Source of the DNA: JBOGJG01 sp050747825
GTDB taxonomy: Bacteria; Acidobacteriota; UBA6911; RPQK01; JBOGJG01
Assembly (NCBI GenBank): GCA_050747825.1
Contig: JBOGJG010000090.1
Location: 1 to 14,668, forward strand
Direction of reading: 5' to 3'
DNA: 14,668 nucleotides
Shown piece by piece: positions 1 to 5,144 of the stretch. The translations under genes were made by a program, and so were the position numbers. The notes beneath the pieces were generated by a model, which was not told the DNA's origin, ran no database searches, and saw nothing but the letters and a program-made list of their open reading frames with translations. Within the stretch, counting starts at the first letter, position 1. Each line of letters opens with the position of its first letter.

Positions 1-145
1 CCCTTCGGGTCGCGGCGGCACTGGCCTGCTGGCTTTGTTGCTCCTCGGTCCCATATTCCCGATATGCTCCCTCGTCGCGCCTCGCCATCAGACCGCACCC
101 ATAGGGTACCCGGCTCGCGACGATAGCCCACTTATTTATGTTACG
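1..145. repeat. Unrelated sequence replacing the permease body; possible dispersed repeat
   Basis: From about position 145 to the window start the DNA no longer codes recognisable permease. The leftward strand reads as an Arg/Gln-rich peptide in the permease frame and as a different basic peptide in another frame, with no membrane segments. It is an abrupt change inside a conserved family. The position at the window edge fits a repeat at which an assembly would end. I cannot see a second copy in the window, so calling it a dispersed repeat is inference. Confidence 0.3.
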
Positions 146-463
146 AAGCACTAGGGAAATGACGGCGCCGGCGGTCCAGCCCTTGTGGGAGCCGAGCATC
201 CGCATGGCATAAACGACGTCCCGCGCCATCGCTTCCAGGAAGGGAATACCCCGGCGCTCTCTCCAGGCTTCCCTGGTCGCCTCCACTCCGCCCAGCTTGA
301 TCAGCGCCTTCCGGCGCGCTTCTTGAGGCGAGAGGCCCGATTGGATGCCGTCCTCGATGTGCAACTGCAGATTACTTTCGATCTCCTCATTGATCTCCTG
401 TTCCGACCGGGCCTTACGAAACAGTCCGCCGAAGCGAAGCAGCCACGCCCTTAGCTGTCTCAT
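1..463 (-). CDS. ADOP-type orphan permease, N-terminal part, apparently disrupted
   Basis: The frame starts at ATG 463 and stays open to the window edge (154 residues). Residues 1-70 carry the leader typical of acidobacterial duplicated orphan permeases (MacB/FtsX-like ABC permeases without their own ATPase): a basic start MRQLRAWLLRFGGLF, an acidic helix EQEINEEIESNLQLH, then GLSPQEARRKAL and KLGGVE. Residues 82-106 (DVVYAMRML...AVISLVL) match the start of the first membrane segment. The family normally continues with a small-residue, Gly/Ala/Asn-rich membrane stretch. Here residue 107 onward is RNINKWAIVASRV and then polar, Gln- and Arg-rich sequence with no membrane character. The gene therefore looks broken near position 145 by insertion or rearrangement, although no stop appears. 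Its ATG overlaps the PadR stop (ATGA), the usual PadR-ADOP layout. Family identity is fairly sure; intactness is doubtful. Confidence 0.62.
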   Translation of the reverse strand, partial: MRQLRAWLLRFGGLFRKARSEQEINEEIESNLQLHIEDGIQSGLSPQEARRKALIKLGGVEATREAWRERRGIPFLEAMARDVVYAMRMLGSHKGWTAGAVISLVLRNINKWAIVASRVPYGCGLMARRDEGAYREYGTEEQQSQQASAAATRR

Positions 464-804
464 GATGGCTCCTTTGCCGGTTTTAGAAAGCGGGAGACGA
501 TCTGGGTCGTTTGCTCCCACTCGGCCCAGGCCTGGACCAGGCGCTTCTTTCCCGCCCGCCTCAGCCGGTAGTATTTGGCTTTACGGTTGTTGTCGGAGAG
601 GCCCCACTCCGAGGCGATGTAGCCTTCCTGCTCCAGCTTCAGGAGCGCCGGGTAGAGCGTTCCATAATTGAGCGACAGCCGGTCGCCGCTGGTCTGCTCG
701 ATGCGCCGGGCGATGCCGTAGCCGTGCAGCGGCCCCATCGTGTCCAGCGTGGTCAGGATCATCAGGCCGAGAGTGCCCTGCCAGACGTCGGTCTTCTGTT
801 TCAT
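460..804 (-). CDS. PadR-family transcriptional regulator
   Basis: This 114-residue winged-helix regulator probably represses its own operon and the permease after it. The PadR pattern is complete: QGTLGLMILTTLDTMGPLHGYGIARRI (helices 1-2), then the recognition and wing region around residues 45-78 with NYGTLYPALLKLEQEGYI and SEWGLSDNNRKAKYYRL, and a C-terminal helix ending WEQTTQIVSRFLKP. The length is normal for the short PadR class fused to no other domain. ATG 804 is preceded by AGAGGAGA at good spacing, which decides the start. The stop overlaps the downstream permease ATG by four bases, so the two are probably translationally coupled. The effector is unknown; in ADOP operons these regulators are usually assumed to sense a toxic compound. 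A palindrome sits on its promoter. Confidence 0.93.
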   Translation of the reverse strand: MKQKTDVWQGTLGLMILTTLDTMGPLHGYGIARRIEQTSGDRLSLNYGTLYPALLKLEQEGYIASEWGLSDNNRKAKYYRLRRAGKKRLVQAWAEWEQTTQIVSRFLKPAKEPS

Positions 805-822
805 GCTTCTCCTCTGGGTAAC

Positions 823-851
823 CCATAGGAATATTAATACATCTCCTATGG
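823..851. promoter_or_regulatory. Palindromic operator candidate for PadR autoregulation
   Basis: CCATAGGA (823-830) and TCCTATGG (844-851) are perfect 8-bp inverted arms around a 13-bp AT-rich spacer. The palindrome covers the predicted -10 box, most of the promoter spacer and the likely start of transcription. PadR proteins commonly bind such AT-centred inverted repeats and autorepress, so this is the natural operator. Arms and spacing are read directly; binding is inferred. Confidence 0.55.
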
Positions 852-859
852 TGAGGCAA
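831..859 (-). promoter_or_regulatory. Predicted padR promoter
   Basis: Reading leftward, TTGCCT (854-859) is a -35-like box and TAATAT (831-836) a -10-like box. They are separated by exactly 17 bp, each matching 4 of 6 consensus bases. Transcription would start near 824, leaving a short leader holding the AGGAG ribosome site before ATG 804. Predicted by eye only. Confidence 0.45.
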
Positions 860-886
860 TAGAAGATTTGTCTCCGCCGATTTTAC

Positions 887-913
887 TCGTGTGATTAGTG
901 TGATTCGTTGGCC
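887..913 (+). repeat. Half copy of the dispersed GTGTGATT palindrome
   Basis: These 27 bases differ at one position from the right arm of the 60-bp palindrome at 6621-6647 and are in the same orientation. Only one arm is present here. The unit is built on a roughly 10-bp step (GTGTGATT repeated) ending TTCGTTGGCC. It lies in the gap between padR and the tRNA gene. Confidence 0.7.
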
Positions 914-962
914 CCGACTCGACTACGCACCACAAGCCCATGGTGGTAAACTGACCCTCACC

Positions 963-1039
963 GCGCCCGTAGCTCAGTTGGATAGAGCAGCGGACTTCTA
1001 ATCCGCAGGCCGCAGGTTCGAATCCTGCCGGGCGCGCCA
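963..1039 (+). tRNA. tRNA-Arg (anticodon UCU)
   Basis: The full cloverleaf is present. The acceptor arms are GCGCCCG (963-969) and CGGGCGC (1029-1035), and the D arm is AGCTCAGTTGGATAGAGC. The anticodon stem GCGGA/TCCGC encloses loop CTTCTAA with anticodon TCT at 997-999. The T arm GCAGG-TTCGAAT-CCTGC is followed by discriminator G and an encoded CCA (1037-1039). It reads AGA and AGG arginine codons. A weak -10-like TAAACT lies at 947-952. tRNA-Arg genes are frequent integration targets, but I see no duplicated 3' end or integrase in this window. Confidence 0.97.
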
Positions 1040-1215
1040 GTATTTTCAACGACTTACGCGCTTTGGCCTACTGCTTCTTTACCGTCTGTGTGTGAGTTTT
1101 TCTGAGAATTGGACCTGACCCGCTCGAAAATCGCCATCGCTTCTCTTTCCGCTTCCCCAAAATGCTATGCACGTAAATCTCTCTGCGAAAGAGCCTCGGA
1201 CCGTGGAGGTGATCT
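1040..1215. other. Non-coding stretch downstream of the tRNA
   Basis: No convincing gene, terminator hairpin or integrase remnant is visible here. The last bases contain GGAGGTGATC (1205-1214), an almost ideal Shine-Dalgarno site for the decayed gene starting at 1216. Confidence 0.4.
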
Positions 1216-1555
1216 ATGAAAGACAGAAGTATGGAACATCTCAGTGAAGAAGATTTAGTTGCTTATTACTATCGAGAAGCCGGACAGCCGAGAGGCTGCC
1301 AGCCAGGGCGAAGCCATTGAAGCTCATTTGAAGCAGTGCCCGCTCTGCCGGAAGGAATATCATTCGCTGGAAGAAATCCTATGCTCACAGTCTGGTGGAC
1401 ACGGAAACAGACCCGCGAATTCGCGAGCATGCAGTCTTTGCGCTTCACGTCAGTAAAGTTCCAGAAGCGGTGGAAACGATGATCCGCCTGGCCCGCCGGG
1501 ACAGCAATTCCGGAGTTCTGGAGAAGGCTCTTTTCTGGTTGGGGATCAGAGTTCC
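1216..1555 (+). pseudogene. Decayed zinc-finger (anti-sigma type) / HEAT-repeat gene in three frames
   Basis: ATG 1216 follows a near-perfect ribosome site. Residues MKDRSMEHLSEEDLVAYYYREA match the start of zf-HC2 anti-sigma proteins, but the frame soon ends. From about 1280 the family continues in the +1-shifted frame with EAIEAHLKQCPLCRKEYHSLEEIL, holding the H-x3-C-x2-C zinc motif (His 1325-1327, Cys 1337-1339 and 1346-1348). From about 1380 a third frame gives AHSLVDTETDPRIREHAVFAL and onward to ALFWLG, a HEAT-repeat pattern usually found far downstream in such proteins. That ends near 1545, where the oppositely directed VOC gene finishes. At least one frameshift, an internal deletion and a 3' truncation are needed. 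Zinc-finger/HEAT proteins of this kind usually pair with an ECF sigma factor; none is present. Not functional in my view. Confidence 0.72.
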
Positions 1556-1559
1556 AGCC

Positions 1560-2027
1560 TCACTCCCAGCGCTGGAGTTCGATCACGTTTCCTTCCGGGT
1601 CGGCCATGTAGATGAGTGTGATGGTACCCGCTCCGGGGACTTGCATGGTGTGAATCTCGCCGACATCCTTTCCCCCGCCGGCAAGAACGGCTTTCCGCGC
1701 GTTCTCCACATCCTGGACATGGAAGGCAATGTGGGCAAATCCGGGAAGATTGAGCGCGAGCGGAGGACGATCGGTACGGCGGCTGTATTCGAAAATCTCC
1801 AGCGTCGGACCGTTCCCGCCATAGCCCGGAAGGCGGAGGTGAATGCCACGGATGGTGGTTCCTGTCACGCCCGTGACTTTGGGAATCCAGTCGCCGGCAT
1901 AATCACGCTCGGGAGGCAATGGCTGACATCCGAAGACGTCCTGATAAAAGCGGGCCAGCTTCCTCCAGTCGTAAGCGACGATGTTCGTGTGGACGTATTT
2001 CGCTTCGACGCCGGCCATAATCTGCAT
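1560..2027 (-). CDS. VOC-superfamily (glyoxalase/bleomycin-resistance fold) protein
   Basis: A 155-residue protein with the paired beta-alpha-beta fold of VOC metalloenzymes. The expected metal ligands are visible: His13 (YVHTNIVAYDW), Glu77 (PTLEIFEY), His99 (GFAHIAFHV) and Glu150 (GNVIELQRW). Other family marks are LARFYQDVFGC, GIHLRLPGYG, DVENARKAVLAGGG and YMADPEGN. It is probably a cytoplasmic lyase, isomerase or dioxygenase-like enzyme on a small substrate; the reaction cannot be told. ATG 2027 and ATG 2018 (MAGVEAKYVHTN) are both possible and neither has a good ribosome site; an in-frame TTG at 2054 is less likely. It converges with the decayed HEAT gene and diverges from the metallo-hydrolase at 2099. 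Confidence 0.88.
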   Translation of the reverse strand: MQIMAGVEAKYVHTNIVAYDWRKLARFYQDVFGCQPLPPERDYAGDWIPKVTGVTGTTIRGIHLRLPGYGGNGPTLEIFEYSRRTDRPPLALNLPGFAHIAFHVQDVENARKAVLAGGGKDVGEIHTMQVPGAGTITLIYMADPEGNVIELQRWE

Positions 2028-2098
2028 TCTTGCGTCTTTAGCGGGGAAATGCAAAATTCAGGTTTGACTGCGGCGCCGGCTTTGGGGAAAATCCCGCC

Positions 2099-3109
2099 AT
2101 GTCCAATCAACTCTATCGAGTCTTGCTTCTCATATTGGTTGCCTTGCCCCTGGCAATTCAGGGCCAGGTCAATACGGTTCAGGAGGTCGCTCCGGGTGTT
2201 TACTTTCACGAGGGTGACCTGGAGAAGGGCCACTGCAACAACGGTTGGGTCGTTCTCGAAGACTACGTGCTGGTCATAGACGCGAATTTTCCCTCGGGCG
2301 CTCAAGAAATACTTCCCAAAATCCGGGCCATTTCCGACAAACCGATCCGCTTTGTATTCGATACCCATCATCATGGGGACCATGCTTACGGAAACCAGGT
2401 CTGGGTTGATAAGGGCGCCGTTCCGGTAGCCCATACCGGCGTCATTGAGGAACTGAAAAAGTACGAGACCGGTTACTACGGGACGCAGCCGGGACGATGG
2501 GAGCAGGCAGAAAGCCGCCCCGACGTGGCCGCCAGCAAGCTGAAGCCTCCCAGCCTGCTCTTCAAGAAGGATCTGTTTTTCGACGACGGCACCCAGAGAG
2601 TTGAGCTTGTTCATTTCGGAGTGGGTCACACCCATGGAGACGGCCTGGCCTGGCTGCCCAAAGAGAGAATTCTGTTTACCGGTGACGCCTCCGTCAACGG
2701 TCCGCACAATTATGTGGGGGACGGCAATATTGGCGAGTGGATCGAAACCCTTGAAGCGGTAAAGCAGCTTAACCCCAGGATCGTTTGTCCCGGACACGGT
2801 CCCGTCGGTGGCCCCGAGATCATTGAAGATCAGCAGAGCTTTTTTATCCAGCTTCGGGCACAGGCCCAAAAACTTCTGGATGCCGGGAAGCGACCCCAGG
2901 AAATGGAGGCCGCCATCGAGTCAATCCGCCAAAACCTGCTGGCCAACGAACGGATTGCCCGGTACGTGGGCAGGAGCTTGACCGCCCAGGTCGAAAAGGC
3001 CTATATCGAGTTGGGTGGACAGCCCTTCGCACCGAAGGAGGCGGCCCTGGAGCGAGACCGGCACATTCGGGCGCACGGCCACACGCCTCATTCCCACGGC
3101 CGCAATTAG
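2099..3109 (+). CDS. Exported metallo-beta-lactamase-fold hydrolase
   Basis: A 336-residue protein whose first 22 residues (basic start, then LLLILVALPLAIQGQ) form a Sec signal peptide, so it should act in the periplasm or outside. The dinuclear metal site is complete: His90-x-His92-x-Asp94-His95 in THHHGDHAYGN, His177 in GHTHGD, Asp196 in FTGDASVNG and His233 in CPGHGP. Asp196 replaces the Cys of B1 lactamases, as in glyoxalase II-like hydrolases and relatives acting on cyclic esters or lactones. The tail is His-rich (HIRAHGHTPHSHGRN), which may bind metal. A TTGACT box at 2064-2069 with a poor -10 lies just upstream, and no strong ribosome site precedes the ATG. Antibiotic hydrolysis is possible but not implied. 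Confidence 0.92.
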   Translation: MSNQLYRVLLLILVALPLAIQGQVNTVQEVAPGVYFHEGDLEKGHCNNGWVVLEDYVLVIDANFPSGAQEILPKIRAISDKPIRFVFDTHHHGDHAYGNQVWVDKGAVPVAHTGVIEELKKYETGYYGTQPGRWEQAESRPDVAASKLKPPSLLFKKDLFFDDGTQRVELVHFGVGHTHGDGLAWLPKERILFTGDASVNGPHNYVGDGNIGEWIETLEAVKQLNPRIVCPGHGPVGGPEIIEDQQSFFIQLRAQAQKLLDAGKRPQEMEAAIESIRQNLLANERIARYVGRSLTAQVEKAYIELGGQPFAPKEAALERDRHIRAHGHTPHSHGRN

Positions 3110-3171
3110 TCCGCTGAAATCGTGCCGCGGTGAAGACCATGGAGGCGGCGCCGGCGGAGACAGCGCCAGTG

Positions 3172-3651
3172 TCAGTAAGAACGCTTGTCGTGCAGGAGCC
3201 GTGGATCGATGGGGAAGGTCCGGGGCCGGCTGATTCTGATTTGAGGAAAATCGGGATGTTCGTGGTTCAGGAGGTAGTGATATTCCACGGGAACAATCGC
3301 GCTGGGAACTTTGAGGACGGCGGAAGTCCGCGCGGACACCCATTGGTTGCCGATTTGCTGCGCGCTCTGAGGTGGAGGATAGACCTCCCAATTCTTAGGG
3401 AGGGAGCGGGAGTCTACGATTGTGACCAGTTTTTCTTCGAATTCTACCGAGTACAACTGATACTTCGACAAGAGCGCAGCCGATTCGAGGTGGACCAAAA
3501 GCTCCAAAACGGCCAGGGAAATCGTGGCCGAAGTGTAGATTACCGCGCTGCCCTCCGTGTTCCACCGGCCTCCGTGCAGTCGCGCCCCCTCCCCCGTAAA
3601 AGCGTGATCGGCATGTTTCGTTTTCACGACCCGCCAGGCGCACAGCGTCAA
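3172..3651 (-). CDS. RES-domain toxin
   Basis: A 159-residue RES-family toxin, second gene of a RES-Xre module. Characterised members degrade NAD+ (for example the NAD+ phosphorylase MbcT) and so stop growth. The hallmark residues are present: Arg29 in HGGRWN, Tyr39 in AVIYTS, Glu50 in LAVLELLVH and Ser117 in LKVPSAIVP, followed by EYHYLLNHEHPDF. Length is normal and the active site looks intact. Translation starts at TTG 3651, whose bases overlap the antitoxin stop (TTGA), so toxin synthesis probably depends on ribosomes finishing the antitoxin. It converges with the metallo-hydrolase gene, and I see no clear terminator in the 62-bp gap. Confidence 0.93.
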   Translation of the reverse strand: MTLCAWRVVKTKHADHAFTGEGARLHGGRWNTEGSAVIYTSATISLAVLELLVHLESAALLSKYQLYSVEFEEKLVTIVDSRSLPKNWEVYPPPQSAQQIGNQWVSARTSAVLKVPSAIVPVEYHYLLNHEHPDFPQIRISRPRTFPIDPRLLHDKRSY

Positions 3652-4073
3652 GAATAGACCCCGTGCTCGAGACGCCCGATCAGGTTCTCGACTTCACGAG
3701 TACCCACCTCCGTCCGGGCAAAATCAAGCGGGGCCTTGCCCCCCAGCGCCTTATTCGGAGAGCTCAGCCATTCCCGTGTGGACCCCAGATCGCCTTCAAA
3801 CAGTTCGGTGGCTTCTTGAAGGAGGCGGGAAATACGGAGCAATCTTTCCGACTCTTCCGGGGTTAATCTCCCCTCGGATTTTCGGCGGGTCAGCGTTCGC
3901 GGCGAGATTCGGACAATTTCGCCGAGTTGGCGGTCGGAAAGATGGAGCAGGTCCTGGAAGCGCCGGAAGGATTCAAAAGGAAAACCACTTTCGATTTTTT
4001 CAACGAGGCCCCTTATATTTTTGACCTTGATGCCGAGGAGCTGAGCCGAGGGAAGGATTGCCGCTCTAGCCAT
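3648..4073 (-). CDS. Xre/MbcA/ParS-type antitoxin of the RES module
   Basis: A 141-residue antitoxin. Residues about 32-90 form the Xre-like DNA-binding half, with helix-turn-helix LSDRQLGEIVRISPRTLTRR at 45-64. Residues about 95-141 form the toxin-binding half: STREWLSSPNKALGGKAPLD, then EVGTREVENLIGRLEHGVYS. The last segment is the part that blocks the RES active site in studied pairs. ATG 4073 is the only plausible start. It has almost no leader, since the predicted transcription start lies one to three bases upstream. The stop overlaps the toxin start. The complex probably represses its own promoter through the palindromes listed separately. Confidence 0.92.
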   Translation of the reverse strand: MARAAILPSAQLLGIKVKNIRGLVEKIESGFPFESFRRFQDLLHLSDRQLGEIVRISPRTLTRRKSEGRLTPEESERLLRISRLLQEATELFEGDLGSTREWLSSPNKALGGKAPLDFARTEVGTREVENLIGRLEHGVYS

Positions 4074-4080
4074 ATGGCTA
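4067..4080. promoter_or_regulatory. Operator candidate O1 over the antitoxin start codon
   Basis: TAGCCATATGGCTA is a perfect 14-bp palindrome with core GCC-N4-GGC (4069-4078), centred on the antitoxin ATG and the predicted transcription start. Its core matches the second palindrome at 4091-4100. Bound antitoxin or complex here would block initiation. Confidence 0.5.
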
Positions 4081-4081
4081 T

Positions 4082-4110
4082 ATTATACCAGCCGTACGGC
4101 CGAGACACAA
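4082..4110 (-). promoter_or_regulatory. Predicted promoter of the RES-Xre operon
   Basis: Reading leftward, a perfect TATAAT -10 box lies at 4082-4087 and TTGTGT at 4105-4110, exactly 17 bp apart. Transcription should begin near 4075, so the antitoxin mRNA would be leaderless or nearly so (ATG 4073). The -35 match is only 3 of 6, fitting a promoter under tight local control. Confidence 0.6.
4091..4100. promoter_or_regulatory. Operator candidate O2 inside the promoter spacer
   Basis: GCCGTACGGC is a perfect 10-bp palindrome between the -35 and -10 boxes, with the same GCC-N4-GGC core as O1. The two centres are 22 bp apart, close to two turns of DNA, placing both on the same face and suiting cooperative binding. 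Confidence 0.5.
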
Positions 4111-4145
4111 GTCGCCCACCTGGCCTGTGTCGTAGAAGCCCGGGT

Positions 4146-4364
4146 TCATTCCAAGCCTTCTCTGATCTCTCTGCTGAGGGATCGTAGAAAGGCTAAGAGC
4201 GCTCTCTTCTCGTCTGCGGAAAGGCGGAGCGGGCGGAGTTCCTGATCGATGTTTGGATTGGGATTGCCGCCGCGGTTGTAAAAATCGATCACAGTTTCCA
4301 GACTGGGCATGCTGCCGTCGTGCATGTAGGGCGCGCTGCGCGCGATTTCCCGAAGGGTTGGGGT
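4146..4364 (-). pseudogene. C-terminal remnant of a cytochrome c peroxidase (MauG/CCP family)
   Basis: Seventy-two residues read TPTLREIARSAPYMHDGS, then SLETVIDFYNRGGNPNPN and QELRPLRLSADEKRALLAFLRS, ending at TGA 4148-4146. TPTLR..A.T/SAPYMHDGS is the well-known end of the second haem domain of bacterial di-haem peroxidases, where the Met of YMHDG is an axial haem ligand. Both CXXCH haem motifs and about three quarters of the protein are missing. The fragment has no start codon and begins in the codon after the stop of the aldo-keto reductase remnant, in the same frame. It is one side of a deletion junction. Confidence 0.82.
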
Positions 4365-4628
4365 TCACCCCGCCCGTTCGTGCATCAGCAGCCAGTGGAG
4401 GTGCTCGTAATTGGGCAGTCGAATGGGATCGCCGCCGCTGACCACCTCGGAGATCATCATCCCGGTGCGCCCCAGCCGCCGGTAGACCATTTCCGATTGC
4501 CTGTTTCGCCACTCCGCCGAAGCCTTCTGAGCCAGCGCTGTCGAAGAGCGCGACCAGGCGCTCAGGGCCAGACCTGCGGCAGCCGTCTGTTTGATGAAGT
4601 TACGCCGATGAATTCTTTCAGTGCTCAT
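4365..4628 (-). pseudogene. N-terminal remnant of a Tat-exported aldo-keto reductase
   Basis: Eighty-seven residues. A Tat signal covers residues 1-34 (HRRNFIKQTAAAGLALSAW, ending ALA). Then comes MVYRRLGRTGMMISEVVSGG (47-66), the first strand and loop of the aldo-keto reductase barrel. The frame ends at LHWLLMHERAG. The family would continue with a GVN-type strand leading to the catalytic Asp and Tyr; those letters appear two bases out of frame just before the junction, and all catalytic residues are lost. A full protein would be about 350 residues. Its ATG overlaps the stop of the HEAT gene (ATGA), so it was once part of the sugar operon and may still be translated into a useless exported peptide. 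Confidence 0.78.
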
Positions 4629-5131
4629 AAGCCTCCTCGTGCTCGAAGAGATTGAATAATGCTCGGTTTAAAGTCATCGGGAGCAGCCTCGAGTGCGGCC
4701 TTGAGAGCCGCCACCGACTTTTCACCCGGAATGCGCTCCAAGGCGCAGCGGGCATCCTCGCGAAGCTCCGGATTGGACAGCAGGGCGCCGATCGTTTCGG
4801 CATCCGAGTCGGTGCCGATCTCAGAGAGCATCCAGATGAAATCTCGATGCAGCGCAGCGTACGCGGAATCGGCCAAGAGGGCGTGTAGCTCCTTCGCCAC
4901 CGCACTTCGTTCCTGATCTCGCGCTTCGGGAGTCGCCGCCCTCCGGACAATCTTCCAGATGCCGCGCCGGGCCGCTCGTCCCACTTCCATCTTCCCCTGA
5001 ACAGCAAGGGCCGATAAGGGTTCAATAGCTGCCGTGCCGACGTCTCCCGCAGCCAGCCAGGCCTCGGTCCTGACATCGGGATCATCGCTCTGAATGCGGC
5101 TGAGCAGTTCTTGCTGACTGATCGCTTTCAT
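4625..5131 (-). CDS. HEAT-repeat protein
   Basis: A 168-residue all-helical protein with Ala/Leu-rich HEAT or PBS-lyase-like repeats: DDPDVRTEAWLAAGDVGTAAIEPL, then FIWMLSEIGTDSDAETIGALL, NPELREDARCALERIPGEKSVAALKAAL and FKPSIIQSLRARG. It should be a cytoplasmic scaffold or binding protein; no catalytic motif is visible and there is no signal peptide. AAGGAG lies 3 bases before ATG 5131, supporting this start. It is 13 bp after the Gfo/Idh gene and overlaps the aldo-keto reductase remnant. The C-terminus ends abruptly after SLRARGGL and may have lost a short tail. Its job in a sugar operon is unknown. Confidence 0.8.
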   Translation of the reverse strand: MKAISQQELLSRIQSDDPDVRTEAWLAAGDVGTAAIEPLSALAVQGKMEVGRAARRGIWKIVRRAATPEARDQERSAVAKELHALLADSAYAALHRDFIWMLSEIGTDSDAETIGALLSNPELREDARCALERIPGEKSVAALKAALEAAPDDFKPSIIQSLRARGGL

Positions 5132-5144
5132 GATCTCCTTCTCC

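Noticed and set aside
846..1049. Leftward open frame giving ARPAGFEPAACGLEV-type peptide
   Set aside because: It is the antisense of the tRNA-Arg gene; such peptides are a familiar false call opposite this tRNA.
1395..2279. Long rightward frame of 294 codons
   Set aside because: Only its first 50 or so codons are the HEAT remnant; the rest is antisense to the VOC gene and then out of frame with the metallo-hydrolase.
1865..2869. Long leftward frame of 334 codons
   Set aside because: Antisense shadow of the metallo-beta-lactamase-fold gene, whose catalytic motifs are on the plus strand.
4365..4367. In-frame TGA between the two remnants as a recoded or read-through codon
   Set aside because: The joined pieces come from two unrelated folds and both lack catalytic parts, so a deletion scar explains it; TGA is a normal stop elsewhere in the window.
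4078..4512. Leftward frame across the reductase/peroxidase junction
   Set aside because: Arg/Pro/Gln-rich and not family-like; the real remnants are in another frame on the same strand.
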